Assembly: GCA_021234535.1 (NCBI GenBank)
Contig: CM037850.1
Coordinates: 17,903,990-17,967,989, forward strand
Direction of reading: 5' to 3'
DNA from: Stichopus chloronotus
Taxonomy: Eukaryota; Echinodermata; Holothuroidea; Aspidochirotida; Stichopodidae
Length of the DNA stretch: 64,000 nucleotides
Part shown: positions 1-10,885 of the stretch, in pieces
Layout: the number at the start of each line of letters is the position of its first letter
Numbering within the stretch: position 1 is the stretch's first letter
Program-made: the position numbers and the translations under genes
The notes under the pieces: generated by a model
The model's database searches: none
Told to the model about the DNA's origin: nothing
Seen by the model: the letters and a program-made list of their open reading frames with translations, nothing else

Positions 1-297
1 GATTCATGGAGGAAAAGCGAATTCAAACTAAAGAAACAGACTAACAAAGATTTCTCAAAGGTTACAAATTATTTAATTGCCCATGCCCATCCTTACAATA
101 TCTTTCTTAGTAAAGCTTACAAAATTATCTGAATAATAAAATAAACGAAAGTCAATTATTAAGTTTGGCAACTGATGAACCAAAGAATAATAAAATAAAC
201 GTAAAGATGACTTAGCTCTTATATTCCTTCCTGAACCTTCTTAATCAACATTCCCCAAATCACACACACACCACGGACGTCCGACCTCATTCCGCTC
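1..297. other. unassigned flank, nothing recognised
   Basis: AT-rich sequence with no exon-like open stretch and no recognisable repeat. It ends at the target-site duplication of the neighbouring transposon. Confidence 0.5.
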
Positions 298-305
298 AAT
301 TCTAC

Positions 306-1768
306 CAGGGGCGTAGATTTCTTTTCAACATTGGGGGGGATGATGTGTGCACGTGAAGCATGCATGGCAAGCTTGAAGCCCCTAGAGGGTAGGATCCAGG
401 GGCCCACCTTAGGGCCCCTGGTGGGGTCCAGGGGCGAAGCCCCGGTTGGGGTCCAGGGGGCAAAGCCCCGGGAAGCTCCTGGGTTTTAACGCCTCAGAGG
501 CCCCAGGAAGACTGCTTTAAGGGGTAAATTACAGAGGTAATGTTGGAGGGTATTGACATGATTATACGCTTAGGAAAGGCTCTTCTGAGCACAAAACTCT
601 TTATCAAGTTGCACTGGAGGACTGAAATTGAACAATTCTAGAGCAACGATGTACCGTTAAGTTTTAAAAGGCAGGTATCAACTCAGGGTTATCCCCGGTA
701 ACAAAAATTTGAGTTCGAAGACCATTGCATGACTTGCAAGTTGGCTGGAGATAACCAGAAAATTTTCAACTTTATTCATGATAGTAATGCAAAGGACATG
801 CATATGAATACATAAAACCTAAGCTGGAATTTTTGTACAATTTAACAGAATGAGATGATATAGTTCCCAAATTATCAACCATTCCCGCCAAAAAATCATC
901 ACATATCGGTAAATAAATTGAGTTTGTAAAAAGGATTGTGACGGATTGAATAGTAAAACGTTAGAACAGTGTTGTAATATGGCTTTATCATATATTATTC
1001 TCACAACCTCAAACAACTTGAAATCGATTTAAAATACTTGCAACCATGGAAAAACGCATAGAGATTAAACGGAGACTGGAGATTTCCTTACGAAAGTTAC
1101 CCCATCGATATTCACGAAAGTAACTTACTTGGTGCCATTCACTGTCTTAAGGATGACAGAATTTGCCCGACGTACCCTTTGTGGTAATAATTCTTAATAA
1201 AATATAGCTATTTACTGATATGAGACCATGCATCAGTCAAAGGATTAGGGTTAGGGTTTTGTACAGCAAAGCGGTACAGCCAAACGGTCGCATCTCTTGG
1301 TAACCTTGGGCGCAGGTGTGACGATTGCAACTAAAACAACTAGCCTACACAGTGTAATTCTTCTCCGTTGGGCAGGCACGTCTCCGGTAGAAGCCCGCCA
1401 AGGTTAAACGAATTATATGGTACCAGTCTGGAGTATTTCAGCGAAGATGGGAGACTAGTGACTACCCAGCTTAAATGACAGAAACTTAAAGTATGTGACT
1501 TTCATGGCTCGAAACGTTTTGAAAATGATGTAAAAAGTTTGGAAACCTTCTGACGTCATGTAGCTAACATCGACAGCATTATATTACACACGTAGGTGAA
1601 CAACGTGAGTCATGTTAATCATGAGGGGAGAATAAATGTAGCTTACTTGTCAGTAAAAAACATGTATCTGTAGACTGAACATTGGGGGGGGATGATTACA
1701 TTGACCATCCCCCTAGTCAAATATTGGGTGGGATATATCCCCCCATCCCCCCGGGATCTACGCCTATG
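306..1768. mobile_element. non-autonomous hAT-type DNA transposon with 8-bp target duplication
   Basis: The element begins CAGGGGCGTAGAT (306-318) and ends with the near inverse ATCTACGCCTATG (1756-1768), 11 of 13 positions matching. It is flanked on both sides by a perfect 8-bp direct repeat AATTCTAC (298-305 and 1769-1776). Short CAGGGGCG-type termini with an 8-bp duplication are the signature of the hAT superfamily. G-rich subterminal stretches (332-341 and 1683-1693, both in a CATTGGGGGGG context) and two copies of a GGGGTCCAGGGG motif (423-445, 448-471) lie inside. No transposase frame is seen, so it probably moved with an enzyme supplied elsewhere. Confidence 0.8.
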
Positions 1769-1776
1769 AATTCTAC

Positions 1777-3108
1777 CAACTGTTTCATTCCACGCAAGTA
1801 AACATTTTTTAAAATTTAAATTACAAAATTATTGCGTAGAGACGCAGACTGGATATAATTTTTAATAAACGCAGAAAGGGAATCCTCTGTGACGTACTAC
1901 ATTACTCATAAGGATATTACGTACTTCACAGAGAATTCACTGCATGCAATGTATTATGCGTACATATGCGCCTATGTAGTACAATATTAAATAACATTAT
2001 ATAGTGTACGCACACCGCGAACCGGCACACGTGAAATGTTCGTGAGCACTTGAAATTGAATTAAAAGAACTGCCTGTACGCATTGTAGGCAATGCAGACA
2101 CTTACATACTGTATGGCTAGGCTCAAGCCTGACGTTAGCCTAGCCTAGGCTATATACTGTGACCGTTAGTAATTTAAGTTAGTGATCATCCTAAGGACAG
2201 TGTAAGCTATGAAATAAGACCCACTTTACACAATTCAACATTTACTGAATTGCTCACCAATTGATCTTCTAGTCTATGTGCACACCGTTCAGTCATTATT
2301 TCAGTTACATGCTAAGTGATCCAGTAGACCATGCAATGATGCAATCCTGTCACAGGGAGGCTTTGGAAGTTTTCTGCTATCATGTGTCATCTCAGCTACA
2401 GTAATCTCTGATAACAGCTTTCTACATCATGCACAATTTACTACATCACTGTTAGCAACATCATTTTCCCCTACATCACCTCCATAAGTTTTGAAGTCGT
2501 GCTATCTCATAACATGTTCTGTGTTGGACAGGTATATGATCAAGAGAAGAATCATTATTACTGATGTATGCTTGGGGAGGTTAGCCTGCTGACTTGCGAC
2601 ATTTATCACCTGATTTGTATGACTACTGTAACAAGGGAATTGCTTTTGTAACAAACTTGAGTGAACTCCATATGTGAGATTTTAGTGCGCTGTAAGTGCT
2701 CAAGGATTAAAATGGCTACTTTAAGCCAATATGAGTTTGATTTGTTTGTGATCTAGCTTAGTTAATGATTTGATTTCCAAAGCAATAATGAAAGCTTAAA
2801 GAGAGGTTTTCATTTGTTCCTTTGCTTGTTCAGTATGATAAACAAATCAATTGCTTTGCATAAATTGTCTCAGATATTCAAATGCAAGGGAGGTCACTAA
2901 GCGGAGCCTATTCCTCATGAGATATTCCGACACCGCTAACATTTTAAGGAGGATATTTATTTCACCTGACATTTTGAAGTTTTCAAGTTTGAATAGCCAA
3001 AAAAGAATTCTTATTTTTTAAGTTCATGGCTATGTGCTGTTAATTATCAGAAGTTTGTTGCCTTACCTGCTCTTCCTTATGCTGTGCATCTCTGTGTCTT
3101 CTTTGTAG
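1777..3108. other. upstream region of Gas2, no certain exon
   Basis: This stretch should hold the promoter and any 5' untranslated exon of Gas2, because the first coding exon starts with a splice acceptor. I could not place a first exon. One imperfect 13-bp inverted repeat (CTCTGTGACGTAC at 1885-1897 against the arm at 1921-1933) could form a small hairpin. Otherwise nothing stands out. Confidence 0.4.
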
Positions 3109-3255
3109 AGCTCTTGGGCAATGAAATGGCCCATGGAGATGACAATCTAGACCAGGATGTTTCTCTCGCATTCAGTCAGGAAATAGCTCGTGCAGCAGTG
3201 GCCAGTCTCCATCCACTGCAAGAAGACTTAGCTGAATGGCTTACGAGGTTATTAG
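3109..3255 (+). CDS. GAS2: Gas2 coding exon 1
   Basis: The acceptor TTTGTAG lies just before 3109 and the donor is TTAG|GTATGT. Translation starts at 3126. An earlier ATG at 3121 opens only a very short frame. It encodes residues 1-43, ending in the first CH helix ([12 protein letters not shown], matching EDLALWLTNLLG of vertebrate GAS2). The presence of an acceptor means at least one 5' untranslated exon lies upstream. Confidence 0.9.
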
Positions 3256-6200
3256 GTATGTACTGGAAGGATCATTAATTCTAGTGCTTTGCTTCAAATT
3301 GCCATAATCACAAAGTGAACTGATGGATGTAGCTGCAGGTAGACTCAGTTAGTTTACTTATTTGTTTTTTTTTGCAAGGGGGGGTGACAGTGGTTAGAAG
3401 GGGTTTACTGTTTCCCATGGCAAATTGACCGAAGCTTCAGTCCTTTTAGTTCTGAAAAACTGAAAAAAAACACATACACCCACACTCATAATTGTTCATT
3501 TTCTCAATGCAAAAAAAAAGAAGAAACAGTGAACATTTTTTGGACTTAGCCAGAATTTAAAAAGAGGAAAAAACTGTATTCACTTTTTCAATGTTTTTTA
3601 GAGCAAGAATGGTTATGCTGTGATGGTTTCTACAAATGTGTCTTTGAAGTTCATGTTGTTTATTCAACACTGTAAACCTAAAAATGTTGCAGATAGTTTC
3701 ACCCAACAGGCTTAACATTTTGTTTTCTTTTCAAAGGTGTTCACATAACCAACGATAACTTCATTGAATCCCTCGCCAATGGTGTCCTGCTCTGTAAGCT
3801 GGCCCAGCTGATACAACAGAAGGTGGCAGAGCATTGCAGGACTGGAAAAAATAACAATGTAAGATTAATATGATATCATTAATATGATAAGTTGATATTC
3901 TGTGGTACCAGTCTGCTACGTCAGGTATTCTGTGTTTTATTGATCTTAGCATTGCAGCTCTGAGTCCCCATCAGCCATTGTTACGGTTGTTTCCTCGAAC
4001 AAAGAATCTTTAACTGCATTGCCTCTCTCCAGTGAGGTATACAAATCGGTAGCCATAATATTAGAGTCCCGCACTCAATGGGGAGGGGATGGACGTTGAT
4101 AAAACCATGCATTTGTGTGCAGGGAGCAATAAGTTTGAATGATTCACATATTTTGCATGTTTGACAAGTTTCCATTGATTAGCTGGAATGCCTTTCTCAT
4201 GAAGCACCTTAAGAACATGTTTCAGCATAACATGCGAAATTCATGACAAGTGCTGTCTACCAGTAGTGTTATCCAAGTTATTAAAGTTATGGAAGTACCT
4301 AAATGCCGCTAGAATTGGCCATTAGCACAGCACAACTGCCGCTGATTGGTTATCATGGTTGCCATAGGTGATGGTGTTTGTTGTGCTGATTCTGTCCGGC
4401 GAGGGACGTGTTTGTCAGTATTTTTGCCCTTTCCATTTGAGACTGTTTGGCAGCGTGATGTGCACGATGTCCATTTTTCTCGTCTCATGTAGAACTACCC
4501 AGTCAAGAAGATTCGAGTCCGTGAGAATGCCCCTCCAGAGTCTTTCATTGCCAGAGATAATGTAGCTACATTCCTATCTTGGTGCAGGGAGTTCGGATTG
4601 GCGGACACCTGCCTCTTTGAAACAGATGATCTGGGTAAGATTAAAATCAAAACAGAGTTATGTTAAGGAAATTTCTGCCACCTGGATAGTTTGGAAATTT
4701 TCTAGGGACTCAGATTTGGCTTGTTCAATAAATCTGTTCACAGTGGTGCTGAGGGGGTGGCAGTGATATGATATGCCTTTGCTATGTGACTTATTTGTAA
4801 CATGTCACATTGTGTGACAGTGATGACATGATATATTGTGCTGTGTGACAGTAATGTTTGCCTATACTATGCGACATAGTTGTGTCTTGATATTACATGC
4901 TTTGTGATAGTGGTGATGCAGTATGTCATCCAACATTGCAGTGGTACCATGATGTGGCATGCAATGTGACAGTAGTGTTATGATATATCATACTTCATGA
5001 CAGCAATGCTATGGTATACATGATATGTGAAAGTGGTGTTATGATATACCACATTATGTGACAGTGGTGCCATGCCACGTGACAGTGGTGCTATGCTACA
5101 CCATGCCATGTGACAGCGGTGCTATAATTTGTCACACTACGTAGTAACAGAATTATGTCATATCTGTTGGCATCAGTTTTACAGAAAGGACCAAAGAATG
5201 TCTTGGTGTGCATCTATGAACTGGCAAGGATGGGATGCAAGTACAGCATCGATCCTCCGGCCCTCCTGAAACTGGAGAAGGAGATTGAAAGAGAGGAGAA
5301 AAACCCAAGGCCACCGTCAGCCAAAAACAAAACAAAGGTCGAGAGGCTAGATAAACAGGTAATTGACCCAGTTTCTGTCGGATGGGGATGCCTCACTCAT
5401 GAACATAGCGTCAAAGAATAAAAATAGAAATTACGGAATGTTCATAAATGGGTCAACCTTCTCTTCACAAGCACTGGGATTTTGTCTAAATGACTTGATC
5501 TTTATGTACATATTTAAGTACATATTTATGTATTATTTTGAAGATTTTATTGAGTATTCGATACTAACATGTCACACAAAATTATACATCTCAAAACACA
5601 ACACAGATAGCTGAGTGTTCGCACAAAAATATGTCACAGGTTGACCTGTGTTGTATGAAAAGTCAAATGTTTCAGATCACCTAGCACAATGTGTAATGGC
5701 CGGTCAGATGATGGCAATGAACTAATGAGTATCCACATGTCCAATTGTTTGATAGCATTTTAATTTTCTTTGAGACAATCCAGATTGGATAGTCTGTCTG
5801 TGTTTTATTTCAACTGATGACGCTTGATAAAGAAAGTCACACTTACGACATTAACTACTCTGTGCTACTGGCTTTTTAGGAGCTTGGTATGTACCGTTCA
5901 TGTTACATGAGTCATAATTCTTACATCCTTTTTGCATATCTTGCATTCACACTGATGTCCTTTTGAAGAATTTCACTTTATTAGCAAGAAAAGAAATTGG
6001 AGGCATTACTGACTAAATTCTCTTTATCGTCATCATTTTGTTTCATAACAGGTCCAAAGTATTGCCAAAGACTGTAAGGTCGACGTTCACAGGATATCGG
6101 AAGGAAGGTACAACATTTGTGGGAAACTAGTCTTTATACGGGTGAGCAAAATGTTGATTGGTGTTGCTTTCATCAGCGGGGGACTATATGATGTCAAATT

Positions 6201-9005
6201 GTTACTACAGTGTGGGCTGTACTGCTGTATCTTTTGTTTAATACTTAGATTTATCGTTTTCTGTGAATTTTGGTATTAAAGATGGTACTATTTTTGCACA
6301 GTGTAGTGAAATGGGAGGGGAAGTGTGATGGTTGTAATCTGTGAGTAACACACAAACAGTATCGCCAGCAGTGAACTTGAAAAAGAAATAATTTCATGTG
6401 ATTGCCCCAAAAATCTTAGTTTATCGGTGGAGATCAAAAGTCACAACATCTCAAGGTGAAAGCAGGGATTGTGTCACCTTAGGTTGGTTATGTGCAAGTA
6501 TGTTTTATCCAGAGTTGTTTGATTTAAATCAAGCTGCTGAAAATCATGATTTTTTAAAAAAAAAATCATGATTTAAATCAAGTTTATTTGATGTAAATTG
6601 ATTTATTTGATTTAAATTGATTTATTTGATTAAATGGTTTTTTAAAGCATGATTTTTTTAAAAAAAGAAAAAATCAACAACTCTGGTTTTATCTGAGGGT
6701 AACTTGGTAACACTACCTCATCACCGATCTGGTGCCTCTTTTGCCCAGACGCACAAACTCATTGGAGACTTTTGGTGGTCAGATTTCAAAAAATCGTTTG
6801 GACATGATGTCTGGATATTAAAGGAAAGTTCATTTTACATTTTATAGAAAAAATTGCCTGAAACAAATAGGTCACATTACTGATATTTTGCCTGTGTATA
6901 CGTTTGTATACGTTGTTTTCCAAACAGTGGTCACACTAAAGTCATCAGTATTTTTTTTTCTTAAGCAGTTAAGTGAATTCATACATGGATGGTATGTGTG
7001 TTTAAGGTATTGGTCTGTTAGCACAACCTCTCAGAAGCCAAACCTCAGACTTGTGATGTGGGCAGCCATTTAGTCTTTAATTACTTTCTATAATCTTTCA
7101 TAGCAGTCAAAGGTCATTTTAGGTCACTGTAGGTAATTCAGTTAATCTGAGACATAATGAATGCTGCCACCACTCAACCAAAGTCAGTTTGATTCTGGTC
7201 AGCTAACATCAGTAGAGTCCTTGAAATCCCTGCAGGTCGTGGCAACTCAGAAATGATAAATTTCCAACACCCTGATTCTACAGGAGGGCTGGAAACCAAG
7301 AACTATGCATAATATTTACCAGCTTACAGGCGCGTTCACACTACAACGATATCGGATGGGACTACGATCCGATTTTTTTTATTTTTAGTAAATATCTTCT
7401 CCATCTCTGATCGGAAAGAACCAAAAATTTGTCAACTTCTGTAAAGATGTGATTTGTACCAGAGGACAACGAAAATGAACTGTTATCTAATTATTTCGTG
7501 ACGTCACACCGACAGAAGGCTTTTATCGGACACTCGTGGTCCGATAAAAGCTGTCTGTCGGTGTGACGTCATGAAATAATTAGTATAAATTTAATTTTCT
7601 TAGTCATACAATACAAATCATTTATTTACACAAGTTGGCAAATTTTTGGTTCTTTCCGACCAGAGATGGAGAAGATATTTACCAAAAACGAAAAAAATCA
7701 GATCGTAATCCGATCCGATATCGTTGTAGTGTGAACACGCCTTAAGCCATGTAATATGGATGGTTCATTGATCAGCACACATTGAAGCTTTATCAATGAT
7801 ATGTAACCATTAAATGTATTATTACACACTTGGCCAGAAAGGAGAAATGACTAGTCAGTTATCAGGGATGAATTTAAATTCAGGCTGATAATCTTGCTTC
7901 CCAAGGAGTTCATGCCTCGTTCCATGTTTGTTTTGAAACTAAAATTTGTTCCTTTCCCCCAATTGACGCTTTTCAGTTTATAAAGTGAATTGATTTTCGA
8001 CATTTTTTAGAGTTCTCGGCATCTGATCTCAGTCAATGGTGATTTGGTAGCGCTACTCGAAAGCTTCTTCTGCCCTAGGCACAGTGCATTTCAGTTACAA
8101 AAGTCTGAAGTTGATTTCTAAGATGTTGGTCACCTTTGCTGAGAATTGGATCCCCATTCGTTTTGTTGTAGGGTTGAGTTCACAAGAGGGTGAGAAATGT
8201 CAAAGTTGAATGCAACAGCTGAAGAAGTAAGCATTAGTCAAACTTGAAACGTAACCAAACTGGGCATTTATTTATTCTCATAAATGTCAAAGTTCACATG
8301 AGGTCAAACAGAGGTTAAATAGCCATAACTTACGTTTGATTTCTGGACAGGGCAAAGTTGCTTCAGAATTCAAGATTTTGTTTATCAGTAGGTATAATCA
8401 TTGCTCCCAGCCCCGCATATTTCTTGTCCGCAATTGAGAGAAAAGTGGTGAAACATGTATCCATTATTTTTTCTTCTGTAGTGGAAGAAAGACACTATTA
8501 ATTGGAGCAAGATATTTTTACTTTCTTTGTGAACTCTGGATTGCTTGATCAAAGAGAGTCAGAGCACAACTCAGCTGCCCCTTTGTATCTTCCTTTGTGT
8601 CTTCCTTGTCCCTTTCTTCATTCTTAGTCCTTCCTTTGTCACTGTCTTTGTTTTCCTTGTCCCTTTGTCTCTCCCTTGTCCTTTTTGTCCTTCTGTTAGT
8701 TTCTTTCTTTAATCCTTTCCATATCTTTCCAATTTCCTTCTTTCTGTCCTTTCCCCCTCTTCTTTACATTCTCTGCTGTCAAATATTATGAATATTCATC
8801 ACATTTGTTTTTATTTTAGATGTTACGTGGTAAACACGTCATGGTGAGAGTCGGAGGTGGCTGGGACACTCTGGAACACTATCTGGTGCGACACGAACCC
8901 ACTAGTTTCAGACTCCACAGCAGGAATGTGACCACTGAGGCTGGCGAAGCTGTCTCGGAGGATTTCGTCGTCATTCGTGGCAGGTATAAATCAGAGCGAA
9001 GGTGA
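3126..9005 (+). CDS. GAS2: Gas2: CH plus GAR domain cytoskeletal linker (six coding exons)
   Basis: Joining 3126-3255, 3737-3858, 4493-4634, 5177-5358, 6052-6141 and 8820-9005 gives one open frame of 283 residues. All junctions are GT/AG and the codon phases agree (1, 0, 1, 0, 0). Residues about 30-165 form a calponin-homology domain (actin binding), with the landmarks [31 protein letters not shown] and ETCLFE-type ETDDLVL. Residues about 192-283 are the GAS2-related (GAR) domain, which binds microtubules, with [21 protein letters not shown] followed by [19 protein letters not shown]. Human GAS2 has 313 residues and also stops shortly after the GAR domain (...YKAKKEIK); here the end is YKSERR, so this is GAS2 rather than the longer GAS2L proteins. 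The family crosslinks actin and microtubules in the cytoplasm. The start at 3126 has G at -3 and G at +4. Confidence 0.93.
3737..3858 (+). CDS. GAS2: Gas2 coding exon 2 (CH domain)
   Basis: The acceptor is TTCAAAG| and the donor is AACAAT|GTAAGA. It encodes [19 protein letters not shown] and on to KNNN, the CH helix with the conserved L-x-N-G-x-L-L-C core. Phase 1 in, phase 0 out. Confidence 0.92.
4493..4634 (+). CDS. GAS2: Gas2 coding exon 3 (CH domain)
   Basis: The acceptor is CATGTAG| and the donor is CTGG|GTAAGA. It encodes [18 protein letters not shown] and then [20 protein letters not shown], the most diagnostic part of the GAS2 CH domain. Confidence 0.94.
4740..5135. repeat. degenerate tandem repeat in Gas2 intron
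   Basis: About ten diverged copies of a roughly 40-bp unit resembling TGTGACAGTGGTGCTATGAT with interspersed ATATACCATGC. It lies entirely in intron 3, just upstream of coding exon 4. Confidence 0.7.
5177..5358 (+). CDS. GAS2: Gas2 coding exon 4 (end of CH domain and linker)
   Basis: The acceptor is GGCATCAG| and the donor is AAACAG|GTAATT. It encodes [20 protein letters not shown], then [15 protein letters not shown], then a basic, proline-rich linker. The [14 protein letters not shown] stretch matches the vertebrate GAS2 sequence after the CH domain. Confidence 0.94.
6052..6141 (+). CDS. GAS2: Gas2 coding exon 5 (start of GAR domain)
   Basis: The acceptor is CATAACAG| and the donor is ATACGG|GTGAGC. 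It is 90 nt, phase 0-0. It encodes [20 protein letters not shown] and on to LVFIR. Fewer cysteines are present than in the C-P-x-x-F-C segment of vertebrate GAS2. Confidence 0.9.
6520..6680. repeat. AT-rich degenerate repeat (ATTTGATTTAAATTGATTT)
   Basis: Several near copies of TTTATTTGATTTAAATTGA, with a short inverted segment ATCATGATTTTTT/AAAAAATCATGAT at the left end. Intronic, probably a remnant of an AT-rich mobile repeat. Confidence 0.6.
7105..7140 (+). repeat. repeat fragment with three 10-bp-spaced AGGTCA-like half-sites
   Basis: AGGTCA at 7111-7116, AGGTCA at 7121-7126 and AGGTAA at 7131-7136, separated by exactly 4 bases each, inside the last Gas2 intron. It shares the GTCAAAGGTCATTT core with the array at 62.95-63.55 kb and is probably a dispersed copy of it. 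Confidence 0.65.
7328..7742. mobile_element. 415-bp foldback (MITE-like) element
   Basis: Two arms of about 204 nt (7328-7531 and 7539-7742) are reverse complements along most of their length, around a 7-nt loop ACTCGTG. The outer ends read AGGCGCGTTCACACT and, inverted, AGGCGTGTTCACACT. The inner arms share GTGACGTCACACCGAC. The arm lengths are equal, so the differences are substitutions. CTTA occurs on both sides (7323-7326, 7741-7744), but the target duplication is uncertain because it overlaps the ends. No coding capacity. It lies in the intron between Gas2 coding exons 5 and 6, so the pre-mRNA would carry a long hairpin. Confidence 0.88.
8285..8325 (+). repeat. second AGGTCA-type repeat fragment
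   Basis: AGTTCA (8291-8296), a 4-base gap, AGGTCA (8301-8306), then AGGTTA at 8312-8317. The preceding TAAATGTCAA resembles the flanks of the other AGGTCA repeat copies. Confidence 0.45.
8578..8770 (+). repeat. long pyrimidine-rich CCTTTGTC tract before the last Gas2 exon
   Basis: About 190 bases made almost wholly of C and T, with repeated CCTTTGTC and CCTTGTCC words. It ends about 50 bases before the acceptor of Gas2 coding exon 6. It is low-complexity sequence but also sits where splicing polypyrimidine-binding factors would act. Confidence 0.75.
8820..9005 (+). CDS. GAS2: Gas2 coding exon 6 (GAR domain and stop)
   Basis: The acceptor is TATTTTAG|. The exon encodes [20 protein letters not shown] and the rest of the GAR domain, with a TGA stop at 9003-9005. 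The [12 protein letters not shown] core is the family hallmark. A plausible alternative donor (GGCAG|GTATAA, after 8983) lies 20 bases before the stop and could extend the protein by splicing, but the natural stop matches the vertebrate GAS2 end. Confidence 0.94.
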   Translation: MLRGKHVMVRVGGGWDTLEHYLVRHEPTSFRLHSRNVTTEAGEAVSEDFVVIRGRYKSERR

Positions 9006-10457
9006 AACCAAAAGAACCAAACCTAAAAAGATGTTCTGGTGTACCAAGTGTGTGTGAAGGTTATGGATCTTTTGTGAATGGATGGTATAATCTGTATTGT
9101 GGCGATTGTGGCCTAAGTCGTTATATCACATAATTAATCACAATTTTGTGTGTGTGAAGATTATGGGTCTTTGTGTATGAATTTGTAAAAAGTGAAATGT
9201 TGTAGCCTTAGACCTTACGTCACATATCACCGTAGTGCATACATTATACACATTATTTTGCAGAATCAATGCCACATTCAATTCCTGTTCTAAAAGAATT
9301 TACCCCGTTGCATATCTTGAAGGTACAATCTCCTCCTTCTGTGTCTTAACAATGGCTCGATGTCTACTCTCTTCAAGGACACTTTGACGATACTATTGTC
9401 ACATGTCCTTGGAGGAAAAAATGTAACATACTGTATATTTACAGTGTAGGACTTTCAACTATGTGCAGTATGGGGAGCCATACTTTATGGTTGCTAAGTT
9501 ACATTGCTTATGAAAAAAATTTGTTCCAATTTCCTGCATTAGGATGATACATTCCATATGGACAGATGAGCATGTGATATGATGGTGTGTATTTTGTTCT
9601 GTATAATTTGTTACTCGTTTTTAGAAAGAATATTAATTAGACGCCACATTCTTCAGTATAGCCAGATCAGCCTATTAGTTTAATAATATCGGTCTTGTTT
9701 GTCAAATTGCATGAAAGGCAGTAACTCCTTTTCCCAAGCTATATTTTTGGCTTCCAAATAGCAGAATTCTGAATTGGTTCTACTCTTTGGTTTAGAGCAA
9801 ATTTGAAAGATGCAGATTAGCCCATATTACACAGTGCACACAGGGATCCATTGTTTTGATTGCACATGTGAAGGAATTTTTAGACAGACTGTGGGATAGA
9901 CTAGATGTAAGTGGTTGAGAGAATTGAAACTGTCTGGGGTGATGAGTCTTTGTCTTCAAAAAGGGACATTTGCATTTGTTATCTAACTAGACACATCACC
10001 CAAACCTTTTGAAAACTTATCAGAACTTCTTGCTGAACCAAGGTAATATACGATTCAGGGAAAACTATATCCCAACATTAAGCTGTTGCCTAGTTTATAC
10101 ATAACCCTAAAAATGCCATTTTGTTTGTGTTATATGGTTTCATGAGAACGCCTTTTGCCCTGCAGAATTTGGGCTCCACTTGCTGTTCCAAGACGTCCTT
10201 CTCGTTTATCTGTTTCCCTGGTTGCAGTACATAATCGAAATGATTTAATTATGCTTACTGCTTAGACCAGTGATGTGAAAGGGGATATACAAAGGATATA
10301 ATGTATCTGAAATCTGTAAACATATCCTCTCATGGAGTCGCTGATCCTCTCTGCTCCATTTTGAGCAGTGTTCCATCAAGCCACACACTTTGCGGCATCA
10401 AATTGCTCGTGACAAGATGGCTGTACAAAGATTCTCAATTGCAGGTTAAATTGTAAG
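9006..10457. other. downstream flank of Gas2, no exon recognised
   Basis: Probably 3' untranslated sequence followed by intergenic DNA. I found no canonical AATAAA close to the stop. The first clear AATAAA hexamers are near 14462 and 15526, so the end of the transcript cannot be placed. Confidence 0.4.
9851..9948 (+). repeat. dispersed repeat, copy 1 (partner at 26.7 kb)
   Basis: Shares the words CACATGTG, GACTAGA-GTAAGTGGTTG, AGAATTG-AACTGTCTGG and GTGATGAGTC, in the same order and orientation, with 26732-26830. This is a family of interspersed repeats of about 95 bp. Confidence 0.7.
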
Positions 10458-10885
10458 CATCACCATGGTACAGATCTCTTAATAACACCAAAATAACACC
10501 ATCACCATGGTGCCGATATATTACAGGATGCCAAAATAACACCATCACTATGGTACAGATCTATTACATAACACCAAAATAACACCGTCACCATGGTACA
10601 GATCTATAACAGCACCATCATAATACAGTCACTATGGTACAGATCTATAACAACATCACCATGGTACAGATCTCATAACACCATCACTATGGCACCATCT
10701 ATATCACCATCTATAATAACACTATCATAACACCATCACCATGGTACAGATCTATAACAACACCATGGTAACACCTTTACTCTGGTACAGGTCTACTACA
10801 TAACACCGTCACCATGATACCCATCCATGACGTAACACCTTCATAGCATCATCACCATATTACAAATGCATCACCATAACATAAC
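10458..10885. repeat. imperfect minisatellite ACACCATCACCATGGTACAG
   Basis: About a dozen variable-length copies of a unit built from AACACCATCACCATGGTACAG and ATCTATAACA. Lengths and order vary, as in an old tandem array. Confidence 0.8.

Noticed and set aside
1243..1258. TTAGGGTTAGGG, a telomere-like word
   Set aside because: Only about two units inside the hAT element; too short to call an interstitial telomere.
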